Source of the DNA: an uncultured Ruminococcus sp.
Lineage (GTDB): Bacteria > Bacillota > Clostridia > Lachnospirales > Lachnospiraceae
Assembly (NCBI GenBank): GCA_946494335.1
Contig: CAMMBV010000039.1
Span: forward strand, 1 to 35,867
DNA: 35,867 nt
Direction of reading: 5' to 3'
Shown here: piece by piece, positions 9,864-18,417 of the stretch
How the letters are laid out: each line of letters opens with the position of its first letter
Position numbering within the stretch: the first letter of the stretch is position 1
Position numbers and translations under genes: made by a program
The notes under the pieces: generated by a model
Told to the model about the DNA's origin: nothing
Databases searched by the model: none
The model's input: only the letters and a program-made list of their open reading frames with translations

Positions 9864-11210
9864 TTAGCCGCCGGGCTGCAGCTTTTTCTTGAGGATCTCC
9901 ACGGTGTTTCTGGTATTTTCCGAGGACTTCAGCTCCTGTTCGATCTTGTCGCAACCGTGCATGATGGTGGTATGATCCCGGTTTCCGAGACATTTTCCAA
10001 TGGATTTTAAAGGAACATCTGTCATCTCCCGGCAGAGGTACATGGCAATCTGACGGGGATAAACCACCTTGCTGTTTCTCTTGTTTCCCGCGATCTCTTC
10101 CGGTGATACGTCAAAATGCTCCGCCACGGTGCTGATGATGTACTCCGGCGTGATAATCTTTTTCTCGTTGGGAGAAATGATATCCTTCAGTACCTCCTCC
10201 GCCAGTTCCATGGTGATTTCCCGTTTTTCCAGGTTGGCGTAGGCGATAATCTTGTTGAGGGATCCCTCCAGCTCACGGATATTGGATTTTATGTTTTTGG
10301 CAATGTACTCGATGATGGCGTCATCTATATTATAACCATCCATTTCCTCTTTTTTCCGGAGAATCGCCACCCGGGTCTCATAATCCGGGGAGGAGATGTC
10401 TGCCAGAAGGCCCCATTCGAAACGGGAGCGGATCCGGTCCTCCAGAATTTCCATATCCTTGGGCGGCTTATCACTGGAAATAATGATCTGCTTTTTCGCC
10501 GCGTGCAGGGAATTGAACGTATGGAAAAATTCCTCCTGGGTGGATTCCTTTCCTATAATAAACTGGATATCGTCGATCAGAAGCACGTCGATGTTTCTGT
10601 ATTTTTCACGGAACTTGGTCATGGCCGTATTGTTGCCGTTTCGGATGGCCTCGATCAGTTCGTTGGTAAACTCCTCACTGGTGGTGTAGACAATCCGGCA
10701 GGAGGGGTTTTTCTCCAGAATAAAGTGGGCGATGGAGTGCATCAGATGGGTTTTTCCCAGTCCCACGCCTCCGTAGAGGAACAGCGGATTGTAGATTTCC
10801 CCGGGAGATTCGGCCACCGCCAGGGAAGCCGCGTGGGCAAATTTGTTGTTACTGCCCACCACAAAAGTATCAAAGGTATATTTCGGATTCAGGTTGGCCA
10901 TCTCTTTGTTTTCATTGAAATTGGAAGCGGCCGGCGTCTCATCCTCGCGGATATCCTCCGGAAGAATGAAGGCGATCTCATAATCCACCCCCGACAGTTC
11001 GGAGACAGCAACCTTCAGGGGAAGGGCATACTTTTTGCTGATATAGTCAAGGCCCACCTGCTGGGAAGGAACCAGAATCGTGACCACATTATTCTCAATC
11101 TTATGGATTTTCAGCGGCTTCAGCCAGGTTTTAAAAGAAACATCTGATAATTCATGCTCCTTTTTTACAGTCTCTAAGATTTCGTCCCATTTTTCATAAA
11201 TGATGTTCAT
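9864..11210 (-). CDS. dnaA: Chromosomal replication initiator protein DnaA
   Basis: The 448-residue initiator has the expected four domains: N-terminal helicase-loading domain I (1-80), a short linker, the AAA+ core with Walker A GGVGLGKT (147-154) and Walker B LLIDD, and the C-terminal DNA-binding domain with the DnaA signature around GNRDHTTIMHG (411-421). AGGAGAGG lies four bases before the ATG. The gene is transcribed away from rpmH. Its probable leader of about 320 bases contains a tandem array of palindromes, and DnaA boxes surround its probable promoter, consistent with autoregulation. Confidence 0.99.
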   Translation of the reverse strand: MNIIYEKWDEILETVKKEHELSDVSFKTWLKPLKIHKIENNVVTILVPSQQVGLDYISKKYALPLKVAVSELSGVDYEIAFILPEDIREDETPAASNFNENKEMANLNPKYTFDTFVVGSNNKFAHAASLAVAESPGEIYNPLFLYGGVGLGKTHLMHSIAHFILEKNPSCRIVYTTSEEFTNELIEAIRNGNNTAMTKFREKYRNIDVLLIDDIQFIIGKESTQEEFFHTFNSLHAAKKQIIISSDKPPKDMEILEDRIRSRFEWGLLADISSPDYETRVAILRKKEEMDGYNIDDAIIEYIAKNIKSNIRELEGSLNKIIAYANLEKREITMELAEEVLKDIISPNEKKIITPEYIISTVAEHFDVSPEEIAGNKRNSKVVYPRQIAMYLCREMTDVPLKSIGKCLGNRDHTTIMHGCDKIEQELKSSENTRNTVEILKKKLQPGG

Positions 11211-11295
11211 GATCCTCTCCTATGTTTTTTATATGATAATGTCCAGCAGCTGATCAGCCTGTAAAAGTATTCTGCAACAGTTGAGCTGCGTAAAC

Positions 11296-11394
11296 TTTTC
11301 ATTGTCGTATACAATGAAAAACACGCTGTGCGAATTTTTCATTGTCGTATACAATGAAAAACACGTTGTACGAATTTTTCATTGTCATGAATAA
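11296..11394. repeat. 40-bp tandem palindrome array in the dnaA leader
   Basis: TTTTCATTGT starts at 11296, 11336 and 11376, an exact 40-bp period. Two complete hairpins are present: arms ACAATGAAAAA/TTTTTCATTGT at 11311-11321 with 11335-11345, and at 11351-11361 with 11375-11385. Their inner mini-stems are CGC-TGT-GCG (11324-11332) and CGT-TGT-ACG (11364-11372), a compensatory pair change. The joints between units are themselves palindromic around CGTAT. A half copy lies on the left. Confidence 0.9.
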
Positions 11395-11395
11395 G

Positions 11396-11417
11396 GAATC
11401 CGTGTTGGCACGAATTC
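11396..11417. repeat. Small hairpin between two palindrome copies
   Basis: GAAT-C-CGTG and CACG-A-ATTC pair around loop TTGG, with one mismatch. It fills the gap between the tandem array and the next palindrome copy, so the dnaA leader is nearly continuous hairpin. Confidence 0.5.
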
Positions 11418-11427
11418 CCGCATTCAT

Positions 11428-11463
11428 GACAATGGAAAGTTCGCGATGCGTACTTTCCATTGG
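11428..11463. repeat. Dispersed palindrome copy in the dnaA leader (best consensus member)
   Basis: CAATGGAAAGT (11430-11440) pairs with ACTTTCCATTG (11452-11462). The inner mini-stem is CGC-GAT-GCG (11442-11450). The left arm is preceded by TTCATGA, giving the fullest form of the family end (TTCATGACAATGGAAA). Confidence 0.85.
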
Positions 11464-11531
11464 TGCGTTGCGCAGGAAAAAAGCATTCTTTCTCTCCTGC
11501 AATTCGGATAATCAGATAATATCTCTACTAT

Positions 11532-11560
11532 ATATTATAATAAATTGTGGATTTTATCAA
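11532..11560 (-). promoter_or_regulatory. Candidate dnaA promoter, overlapped by DnaA boxes
   Basis: On the minus strand TTGATA (11560-11555) is followed after 17 bases by TAATAT (11537-11532), or after 15 bases by TATAAT (11539-11534). A TGTGGATTT box lies in the spacer (11546-11554) and a perfect box just upstream (11569-11577). This would give a leader of about 320 bases. The A/T stretch with TAGTAG downstream could equally be part of the unwinding element. Confidence 0.5.
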
Positions 11561-11767
11561 TCATAAATTGTGGATAAGTATAGAAAACTCAGGGGAAAAA
11601 TGGATAATGTGGATAGATGTGAAGAAATACATAGCGGTTATACACCACGAAATATGCTGAAAAATAGGAGTTTTTGCAGTTTTTCACACAACTGTACACA
11701 TGATAAGGTGGAGTTATCCACAAGTTATCCACAAGATGTGGAAAACCTATGTAAACTATGTGGAAAG
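11546..11767. other. oriC part 1: DnaA-box cluster between dnaA and rpmH
   Basis: Perfect DnaA boxes occur at 11569-11577 (minus), 11714-11722 and 11725-11733 (both plus, 11 bases apart). Near matches occur at 11546-11554, 11608-11616, 11737-11745 and 11759-11767. An A/T-rich stretch (about 11519-11580) with TAG-type trinucleotides next to a box is a candidate unwinding element. No gene lies in 11211-11918; the remainder of that gap holds the palindrome array and the rpmH promoter. Confidence 0.85.
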
Positions 11768-11806
11768 AGGTGGATATGATTTTTTGGAAAAAACGGGCGG
11801 ATTTGC

Positions 11807-11835
11807 TTGACTTGACGGGGGTTTGCTAATATAAT
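11807..11835 (+). promoter_or_regulatory. Promoter of rpmH-rnpA
   Basis: TTGACT (11807-11812) and TATAAT (11830-11835) are 17 bases apart, 83 bases upstream of the rpmH ATG. It lies just beyond the DnaA-box cluster, so rpmH is transcribed away from the origin. Confidence 0.85.
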
Positions 11836-11918
11836 GAATCTGATGTTTTCTGACATACATGAAAGAAAAAGAGAATACTGCCATCTGAGGGATGGTTTTC
11901 GAAGGAGGTGCCTTGGAT

Positions 11919-12053
11919 ATGAAGATGACATTTCAGCCTAAGAAGAGATCCAGAGCAAAGGTTCACGGATTCCGGGCAAGAATGAGTACAAAGGGCGGCA
12001 GAAAAGTTCTGGCAGCCAGAAGATTAAAAGGAAGAAAAAGATTATCAGCATAA
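11919..12053 (+). CDS. rpmH: 50S ribosomal protein L34
   Basis: The 44-residue basic protein begins [18 protein letters not shown] and ends GRKRLSA, the almost invariant L34 pattern. It is part of the large ribosomal subunit. AAGGAGGTG lies eight to nine bases before the ATG. It is followed by a short hairpin with a T-rich tail and then rnpA, the conserved pairing that lets one promoter supply much L34 and little RNase P protein. Confidence 0.98.
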   Translation: MKMTFQPKKRSRAKVHGFRARMSTKGGRKVLAARRLKGRKRLSA

Positions 12054-12080
12054 AGACCGCAGATATGTGGTCTTTTCTTC
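12052..12080 (+). terminator. Attenuating terminator between rpmH and rnpA
   Basis: AAAGACC (12052-12058) pairs with GGTCTTT (12069-12075), followed by TCTTCTT. The stem overlaps the rpmH stop codon. Only 7 bp long, it probably ends part of the transcripts and lowers rnpA expression relative to rpmH. Confidence 0.65.
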
Positions 12081-12107
12081 TTAGAAAAAAGCGATGGGAA
12101 TGAAACT

Positions 12108-12494
12108 ATGAAATACGCGTATTCGGAGAGTCTGAAGAAGAACAGAGATTTTCAGCTGGTATATAAAAAGGGAACATCTTTTGCGAATAAATATCTGGTA
12201 ATGTATGTGAGGGAGAATCAGCTGGAAAAGAACAGAATCGGTATCTCTGTCAGCAAAAAGGTGGGCAACAGTGTCGTCCGCCACAGACTGTGCAGGCTGG
12301 TGAGGGAAAGCTACCGGCTGCATGAAAAAGAATTTCATAGTGGATATGATCTTGTGATTGTGGCCCGCGTGAATGCAAAAGAGAGAACGTTTCGTGAGAT
12401 TGAGAGTGCATTCCTGCATTTGGGAAAGCTGCATCATATCTTGTTGGCAGCGTGCGGGAGCGGCCCGCAAAGTATGGAAAAGAGATCAGAATGA
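12108..12494 (+). CDS. rnpA: Ribonuclease P protein component
   Basis: The 128-residue basic protein binds the RNase P RNA and helps it cleave tRNA 5' leaders. The family core is visible as [21 protein letters not shown]; the usual RNR motif (RNRxKR) reads RHRLCR, with His in place of Asn. The C-terminal 30 residues beyond the normal fold (family about 110-120) are poorly conserved. The ribosome site is weak (GGGAATGA). Its TGA overlaps the ATG of yidD. Confidence 0.95.
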   Translation: MKYAYSESLKKNRDFQLVYKKGTSFANKYLVMYVRENQLEKNRIGISVSKKVGNSVVRHRLCRLVRESYRLHEKEFHSGYDLVIVARVNAKERTFREIESAFLHLGKLHHILLAACGSGPQSMEKRSE

Positions 12495-12700
12495 AAAGTT
12501 TATTAATCAGAGGAATCAAACTGTATCAGAAGTATTTATCTCCTTTAAAGAGAACCCGGTGTCCCTATATTCCGTCCTGCTCTCAGTACGGGCTGGAGGC
12601 AATACAGAAATACGGGGCTTTTAAAGGCGGCCTTCTGGCCTTGTGGAGAATTTTGAGGTGCAATCCATTTTCAAAAGGCGGAGTTGACCCGGTTCCATAA
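12491..12700 (+). CDS. yidD: Membrane protein insertion efficiency factor YidD
   Basis: The 69-residue protein shows the complete family pattern: an amphipathic N terminus with [10 protein letters not shown], the cysteine motif [10 protein letters not shown], and the end [14 protein letters not shown]. YidD is a small peripheral membrane protein that assists YidC-dependent insertion. I chose the ATG at 12491, which overlaps the rnpA stop (ATGA), because homologues start with MK-LLI; the frame is open further upstream inside rnpA. Confidence 0.96.
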   Translation: MKSLLIRGIKLYQKYLSPLKRTRCPYIPSCSQYGLEAIQKYGAFKGGLLALWRILRCNPFSKGGVDPVP

Positions 12701-12724
12701 GAAATTTAAGGAGGAAACAGAGTT

Positions 12725-14017
12725 TTGAATATCGTATTGACAAAGGTTACGATCCCCGTGATCGGATGGGTCAGCAGTATATTGGGCTGGATCATCAATG
12801 GTATTTATGCTGTTTTAAGCACCATTGGTCTTCCGAATATCGGTCTGGCTATTATTCTGTTTACTCTGGTGATTTACCTGTTGATGACACCTCTGCAGAT
12901 CAAACAGCAGAAGTTTTCAAAGCTGAACAGCGTAATGCAGCCAGAGATTCAGAAAATTCAGAAGAAATATAAGGGAAAGAAAGATCAGGACTCCGTGATG
13001 CGGCAGAATGAGGAAGTCAATGCCGTTTATCAGAAGTATGGAGTATCTCCTACAGGAAGCTGTCTGCAGCTGATTGTGCAGCTGCCGGTTCTGATCGCTC
13101 TGTATCAGGTTATTTACCATATTCCCGGATATATTACCGGTGTACGCAATGTGTTTTCCGGTCTTGCTTCCAAAATTATGGAAATTCCGCAGTACGGAGA
13201 GATCATCAGCAATTTCCTTACGGATAATAAAATTAATATGTACGGTATCACAGCCAATACGGATTTCAATATGGATACCACCATTGATTTCCTGTATAAG
13301 CTGACGCCGTCTCAGCTGGACACATTTTCCAATCTGCCTGAGATGGGAGATCTGTCTGAATTGTTTAACAGTGTATCGACGCAGGCGGCGCATCTGAATA
13401 ATTTTCTTACACTGAATATTTCAGATACCCCCCTTTCCATCATTCAGAGCAGCTGGGCAGCGGGCTCCTATCTGCTGGTGTTTGCCGCTGTCATGATACC
13501 TGTTCTGGCCTGGTTTACTCAGTGGATGAACTATAAGCTGATACCCCAGCCCCAGACCACCAGTGATCAGCCCAGCAGCATGGAAGCTACCATGCGGGGA
13601 ATGAATACTTTCATGCCGATCATGTCGGCAATCTTCTGTTTCTCATTCCCGGTTGGTATCGGTATCTACTGGATTGTCGGTGCGGTGATCCGGTGTGTAC
13701 AGCAGATTGTCATCAACAATTACATGAATAAGATCGATATGGAGGATCTGGTCCGCCATAATCAGGAGAAGGTTAAGAAAAAACTGGAGAAGAAGGGCGT
13801 GGATCCGCAGAAGATCAACCAGCAGGCGAGAATGAATGTGAGAAATATTCAGGAACCGCAGACAAAAACAGGTTCTTCTGTGGCGGATAAGGCTGCGAAT
13901 GTGAAGAAATCGACGGATTACTATAAGAACGCCAATACCAGTTACAAGCCGGGAAGTCTGGCTGCCAAGGCCAATATGGTAAGACAGTTCGATGAAAAGA
14001 ACGGCAAGAAGAAATAG
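12725..14017 (+). CDS. yidC: Membrane protein insertase YidC/Oxa1/SpoIIIJ
   Basis: The 430-residue insertase folds membrane proteins, alone or with SecYEG. A TTG start is used, with AAGGAGG ten bases upstream. Oxa1-family landmarks are the first core helix ending in LMTPLQIKQQK, the cytoplasmic helical hairpin (about 60-105), the GSCLQLIVQLPVLIALYQ helix and the C-terminal IGIYWIVGAVIRCVQQ helix. Between the second and third core helices there is an extra loop of roughly 90 residues (about 140-235), larger than in Bacillus SpoIIIJ. No lipoprotein cysteine is seen at the N terminus. The C terminus is a long basic tail, likely to contact the ribosome. Confidence 0.97.
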   Translation: MNIVLTKVTIPVIGWVSSILGWIINGIYAVLSTIGLPNIGLAIILFTLVIYLLMTPLQIKQQKFSKLNSVMQPEIQKIQKKYKGKKDQDSVMRQNEEVNAVYQKYGVSPTGSCLQLIVQLPVLIALYQVIYHIPGYITGVRNVFSGLASKIMEIPQYGEIISNFLTDNKINMYGITANTDFNMDTTIDFLYKLTPSQLDTFSNLPEMGDLSELFNSVSTQAAHLNNFLTLNISDTPLSIIQSSWAAGSYLLVFAAVMIPVLAWFTQWMNYKLIPQPQTTSDQPSSMEATMRGMNTFMPIMSAIFCFSFPVGIGIYWIVGAVIRCVQQIVINNYMNKIDMEDLVRHNQEKVKKKLEKKGVDPQKINQQARMNVRNIQEPQTKTGSSVADKAANVKKSTDYYKNANTSYKPGSLAAKANMVRQFDEKNGKKK

Positions 14018-14030
14018 GGGGACAGGGACG

Positions 14031-14963
14031 ATGGAATTCAGAGAGATTACCGCGAAAACCGTTGACGAAGCGATAACAAAAGCTTGTCTTGAGCTGGAAA
14101 CCTCCAGCGATAACCTGGAAATTCAGGTTGTCCGCGAAGGTACCTCGGGATTCTTTGGAATTGGCAGCAAGCCTGCCATTATCAGAGTCCGCAGGAAGGT
14201 AGAAGAGGAAGAGTTCAACATTCTTGAGGAACTGAAAAAGGAAGATCTGCGAAAAGAGTCCCGCAGAACGGAAAAGAAAGAAGCCAGAAAAGAAGCTCCC
14301 CGAAAGGAAGCGAAGAAGGAAGAAAAGAAAGAGGTTCACCGGGAACCCAAAAAGGAGCCGGAGCGGGAGAACTCCAAACCGCAGAAAAAAGAGAAAAAGC
14401 CAGTTCAGAGGGAAGAAGCCCCGAAGCCCCAGGAAGTAAAAGAAGTAAAAAGAGAAGAGAAGAAGGAAGAGAAAAAACAGGTGGTCCGCACCGAGGAGCA
14501 GATCGCGGCCATGAAAAAGTCCGCGGAGGAATTTCTTGCCAAAGTGTTCCATGCCATGGATCTGCCTGTGAATATCACTCTGGAATATGAGAAGGAAAAT
14601 GACTGCCTCAGCGTGGATTTTGCCGGGGAGGATATGGGAATTCTCATTGGAAAGAGAGGACAGACGCTGGATTCTCTTCAGTATCTGACCAGCCTTGTGG
14701 TAAATAAAGATCAGCAGGACTATGTAAGGGTAAAACTGGATACCGAAAACTACAGAAGCCGGAGAAAGGATACCCTGGAAAATCTGGCCAGAAATATTGC
14801 CTACAAGGTGCGAAAAACCAGAAAGCCGGTGGTGCTGGAGCCCATGAATCCTTACGAGAGAAGAATCATCCATTCCGCTCTTCAGGGAAATAAATATGTG
14901 GAAACTTACAGCGAAGGTACAGAACCTTACCGTCATGTGGTAGTTGTCTATAAAAAGTCATAA
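14031..14963 (+). CDS. RNA-binding protein Jag/KhpB
   Basis: The 310-residue protein has the three-part Jag layout: a Jag-N domain (1-52, ending FFGIGSKPA), a highly charged Lys/Glu/Arg/Pro linker (about 55-155), a KH domain with GKRGQT (207-212), and a C-terminal R3H domain from NPYERR (273). KhpB proteins bind small RNAs and mRNAs and influence cell division and envelope synthesis in Firmicutes. I chose the ATG at 14031, preceded by AGGGGGACAGGG; the upstream in-frame ATG lies inside yidC. The gene follows yidC by 13 bases. Its stop codon touches the next palindrome. Confidence 0.95.
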   Translation: MEFREITAKTVDEAITKACLELETSSDNLEIQVVREGTSGFFGIGSKPAIIRVRRKVEEEEFNILEELKKEDLRKESRRTEKKEARKEAPRKEAKKEEKKEVHREPKKEPERENSKPQKKEKKPVQREEAPKPQEVKEVKREEKKEEKKQVVRTEEQIAAMKKSAEEFLAKVFHAMDLPVNITLEYEKENDCLSVDFAGEDMGILIGKRGQTLDSLQYLTSLVVNKDQQDYVRVKLDTENYRSRRKDTLENLARNIAYKVRKTRKPVVLEPMNPYERRIIHSALQGNKYVETYSEGTEPYRHVVVVYKKS

Positions 14964-15002
14964 TCAGTGGAAAACCCGCTGCGCGGAAATTCCATTGTGA
15001 TT
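14962..15002. repeat. Dispersed palindrome copy between jag and mnmE
   Basis: Outer AATC/GATT and AGTGGAA/TTCCATT arms flank an inner CCGC-TGC-GCGG mini-stem (14976-14986), with a two-base bulge on the right. The jag stop codon (14961-14963) touches the left arm. Confidence 0.75.
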
Positions 15003-15013
15003 AATGATGTGCG

Positions 15014-15050
15014 GAAAGATGGTATTCCGGAGAACGGAATAGCATCTTTC
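15014..15050 (+). repeat. 15-bp hairpin in the mnmE leader
   Basis: GAAAGATGGTATTCC (15014-15028) pairs with 15036-15050 at 14 of 15 positions, loop GGAGAAC. It ends 24 bases before the mnmE ATG. There is no T-run, so it is more likely an mRNA structure than a terminator. Confidence 0.6.
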
Positions 15051-15074
15051 TGTGTATAAGGAGAAAACGGAGAT

Positions 15075-16451
15075 ATGTCAGAGGATACGATTGCAGCGAT
15101 TTCAACGGCCATGAGCCCGTCGGGAATCGGGATTGTGAGAATCAGCGGAGCCGGGGCAGTGCGGACTGCCGGAAAGATTTACCGGTCGCCCGGCGGAAAA
15201 AAGCGGCTGGAAGATGTGCCCAGCCACACCATCCATTACGGATACATCTATGACGGGGATCTGATGGCCGATGAGGTGCTGGTGATGGTGATGCGGGGCC
15301 CCCGCAGTTATACGGGGGAGGATACGGTGGAAATCAACTGCCACGGAGGTCTGCTGGCAGTGAGAAGGGTGCTGGAGGCAGTACTGCACGCCGGAGCCCG
15401 GATGGCTGAGCCGGGAGAATTTACGAAACGCGCCTTCCTGAACGGAAGAATCGACCTGTCCCAGGCGGAGGCGGTGATGGATGTGATCAATGCCGGAAGC
15501 GAATACGCGCTGGACAGTTCCTTAAGCCAGCTGAAGGGTTCCGTGATGCGTTCCGTCCGGAAAATCCGGGAGGAAATTCTGTATGAAATCGCTTTCATCG
15601 AGTCGGCGCTGGATGATCCGGAGCATATCAGCCTGGAAGGATATCCGGAGCGGCTGGAGGAAAAGACGGCCCAGGAAAAAGAGCGCATTGAGCGGCTGAT
15701 CCGGTCCTTTTCCGAGGGAAAGATGATCCGGGAAGGTATCCGGACGGTCATTGTGGGAAAACCCAATGCGGGAAAATCTTCCCTGATGAATATGCTGGTG
15801 GGTGAGGAAAAGGCCATTGTGACGGATGTGGCGGGAACCACCCGGGACGTGCTGGAAGAGCAGGTGATGCTGGAGGGGATCTCCCTTCGGATGATGGACA
15901 CGGCGGGGATCCGGGAAACCTCCGATCTGGTGGAACAGATCGGCGTGGAGCGGGCCAGAAAGTATGCCAGGGAAGCGGATCTGATTCTTTATGTGGTGGA
16001 TGCTTCGGTGCCGCTGGATGAAAACGACCGGGAGATTCTGGAGATTATCAGGGACCGGAAAACCATCGTTCTTCTGAATAAAAGCGACCTTCCCCAGGTG
16101 ATTTCTCCCGGGGATCTGGAGCAGATGGGAACCTGGCCGGTGCTTTCCATTTCCGCCGGAAACCGGCAGGGTGTGGAGATCCTGGAAGCGCAGATCCGGA
16201 AGATGTTTTTTGCGGGAGAACTGGAATTTAACGATCAGGTTTACATCACTAATGCCCGCCATAAAAACGCGCTGGAAAAGGCCCGGGACAGCCTTGAAAT
16301 GGTGGAAAACAGCATAGCGGCAGGGATGCCGGAAGACTTCTTTTCCATTGATCTGATGGACGCGTATGAGGCGCTGGGAACCATTCTGGGCGAGTCGGTG
16401 GGAGAGGATCTGGTCAATGAGATTTTCAGCAAATTCTGTACGGGTAAATAG
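15075..16451 (+). CDS. mnmE: tRNA uridine-5-carboxymethylaminomethyl modification GTPase MnmE (TrmE)
   Basis: The 458-residue GTPase works with MnmG to modify the wobble uridine of several tRNAs. The N-terminal tetrahydrofolate-binding domain comprises about residues 1-120. The G domain inserted in the helical domain shows GKPNAGKS (228-235), DVAGTTRD, DTAG and NKSD. The C terminus is FCTGK (454-458), carrying the conserved catalytic cysteine. TAAGGAG lies about ten bases before the ATG. mnmG follows 15 bases downstream, as in most Firmicutes. Confidence 0.98.
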   Translation: MSEDTIAAISTAMSPSGIGIVRISGAGAVRTAGKIYRSPGGKKRLEDVPSHTIHYGYIYDGDLMADEVLVMVMRGPRSYTGEDTVEINCHGGLLAVRRVLEAVLHAGARMAEPGEFTKRAFLNGRIDLSQAEAVMDVINAGSEYALDSSLSQLKGSVMRSVRKIREEILYEIAFIESALDDPEHISLEGYPERLEEKTAQEKERIERLIRSFSEGKMIREGIRTVIVGKPNAGKSSLMNMLVGEEKAIVTDVAGTTRDVLEEQVMLEGISLRMMDTAGIRETSDLVEQIGVERARKYAREADLILYVVDASVPLDENDREILEIIRDRKTIVLLNKSDLPQVISPGDLEQMGTWPVLSISAGNRQGVEILEAQIRKMFFAGELEFNDQVYITNARHKNALEKARDSLEMVENSIAAGMPEDFFSIDLMDAYEALGTILGESVGEDLVNEIFSKFCTGK

Positions 16452-16466
16452 AAGAGGAGTGGAAAA

Positions 16467-18398
16467 ATGAGTGTATTGACGGAAACCTATGATGTGGCCG
16501 TGATCGGTGCGGGACATGCCGGATGCGAGGCGGCCCTGGCCTGCGCAAGGCTGGGAATGGAAACCATCATGTTCACCGTCAGCGTGGACAGCATCGCGCT
16601 GATGCCCTGCAATCCCAACATCGGAGGTACCTCCAAAGGGCATCTGGTGCGGGAAATCGACGCGCTGGGCGGGGAGATGGGGAAAGTGATCGACAGGACC
16701 TTCATCCAGTCAAAGATGCTGAACCGGTCCAAAGGACCGGCGGTACATTCCCTGCGGGCACAGGCGGATAAGAGAAATTACAGCAATACCATGCGGCAGG
16801 TTCTGGAAAACACGGATCATCTCACCATCCGTCAGGCAGAGGTTACGGAGCTGATTGTGGAGGATGGTCAGGCCAGGGGTGTGCGTACCTTTTCCGGCGC
16901 CGAATACCGCTGTAAGGCGGTGGTTCTCTGTACGGGAACGTACCTGAAGGCCCGCTGCATTTACGGCGATGTGAGCTATGAAACCGGACCCAACGGCCTG
17001 CAGGCGGCCACCCACCTGACGGATTCCCTGAAGAAAAACGGTGTGGAAATGTTCCGGTTCAAGACGGGAACGCCGGCCAGAATCGACAGAAGAAGTATTG
17101 ATTTTTCCAAAATGGAGGAGCAGAAGGGCGATGAACGGGTGGTGCCGTTCTCCTTTTCCACGGATCCTGAGGATGTGCAGATTGACCAGGTTTCCTGCTG
17201 GCTTACCTATACCAACGAGGAGACCCATAAGATCATCCGGGAAAACCTGGACCGGTCCCCGCTGTTTTCCGGAACCATCAAGGGAACCGGCCCCCGTTAC
17301 TGCCCCTCCATCGAGGATAAGGTGGTGCGGTTTGCGGACAAGCCCCGCCATCAGGTATTTATTGAGCCGGAAGGGCTGGATACCAACGAGATGTATGTGG
17401 GCGGCATGTCCAGTTCTCTGCCGGAGGATGTGCAGTATGCCATGTACCGGTCGGTGCCGGGGCTGGAGAACGCCAGGATTGTGCGGAATGCCTATGCCAT
17501 CGAATACGACTGTATCAATCCCCGCCAGCTGACGGCGGCGCTGGAGTTTAAGAATATCAAAAACTGTTTCAGCGGCGGCCAGTTCAACGGCAGTTCCGGC
17601 TATGAGGAGGCGGCGGCCCAGGGACTGATTGCCGGCATCAACGCGGCCAGAAAGATTCAGGGAAAGGAGCTGCTGATTCTGGACCGTTCCGAGGCTTACA
17701 TCGGCGTTCTCATCGATGATCTGGTGACTAAGGAGAACCATGAACCTTACCGGATGATGACCAGCAGGGCGGAATACCGGCTGCTTCTGCGGCAGGACAA
17801 CGCGGATCTGAGACTGCGCGAGAAGGGCTATCAGGTGGGACTGGTCAGCGAAGAAGAATATCAGAAGGTTCTGGAGAAAAAACGGCTGATTGAGGAGGAA
17901 ATCCGCCGGGTGGAGCACACCCATGTGGGAGCGGGAGAGAAGGTCAATGAATTTCTTGCCGCCCAGGGCAGCACGCCGCTGACCTCAGGATCCTCCCTGG
18001 CGGAGCTGATCCGCCGGCCGGAGCTGAACTATGAGCTGCTGGCCGCCATCGATGAGAAGAGGCCTGATCTCAGGGAGGATGTGCGGGAACAGGTGAACAT
18101 CAACATCAAGTACGACGGCTATATCCGGCGGCAGATGAAGCAGGTGGAACAGTTTAAGAAGCTGGAGAAAAAGATGATCCCCGGGAATATCAATTACGAC
18201 GCAATCAAAAGCCTGCGGATTGAGGCGGTGCAGAAGCTGAAGCTGTATCAGCCGGCCAATATCGGACAGGCCTCCCGGATCTCCGGGGTATCTCCGGCGG
18301 ATATCTCCGTGCTGCTGGTTTATCTGCAGGGAAGAACGGGAGAAAATGAGGCCGGAAAGGAAGCTGCAGAGGATCAGAAGCAGCGGGAAAATCAGTGA
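16467..18398 (+). CDS. mnmG: tRNA uridine-5-carboxymethylaminomethyl modification enzyme MnmG (GidA)
   Basis: The 643-residue FAD enzyme is the partner of MnmE in making cmnm5U at wobble position 34. The FAD dinucleotide site is [12 protein letters not shown] (12-23). Family motifs PCNPNIGG and the [14 protein letters not shown] stretch near residue 375 are present, and the length fits (about 625-640). AGGAGTGG precedes the ATG. The last 20 residues are a charged, poorly conserved tail. rsmG follows 19 bases after the stop. Confidence 0.98.
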   Translation: MSVLTETYDVAVIGAGHAGCEAALACARLGMETIMFTVSVDSIALMPCNPNIGGTSKGHLVREIDALGGEMGKVIDRTFIQSKMLNRSKGPAVHSLRAQADKRNYSNTMRQVLENTDHLTIRQAEVTELIVEDGQARGVRTFSGAEYRCKAVVLCTGTYLKARCIYGDVSYETGPNGLQAATHLTDSLKKNGVEMFRFKTGTPARIDRRSIDFSKMEEQKGDERVVPFSFSTDPEDVQIDQVSCWLTYTNEETHKIIRENLDRSPLFSGTIKGTGPRYCPSIEDKVVRFADKPRHQVFIEPEGLDTNEMYVGGMSSSLPEDVQYAMYRSVPGLENARIVRNAYAIEYDCINPRQLTAALEFKNIKNCFSGGQFNGSSGYEEAAAQGLIAGINAARKIQGKELLILDRSEAYIGVLIDDLVTKENHEPYRMMTSRAEYRLLLRQDNADLRLREKGYQVGLVSEEEYQKVLEKKRLIEEEIRRVEHTHVGAGEKVNEFLAAQGSTPLTSGSSLAELIRRPELNYELLAAIDEKRPDLREDVREQVNINIKYDGYIRRQMKQVEQFKKLEKKMIPGNINYDAIKSLRIEAVQKLKLYQPANIGQASRISGVSPADISVLLVYLQGRTGENEAGKEAAEDQKQRENQ

Positions 18399-18417
18399 AA
18401 AAGAAGGGAGATTCCCG

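Noticed and set aside
11296-11394. CRISPR-like array upstream of dnaA
   Set aside because: The 40-bp units are contiguous near-identical palindromes with no variable spacers, and there are no cas genes nearby.
11570-11779. Possible small protein between dnaA and rpmH
   Set aside because: The frame runs across DnaA boxes and A/T-rich origin DNA, with no ribosome site and no similarity to known small proteins.
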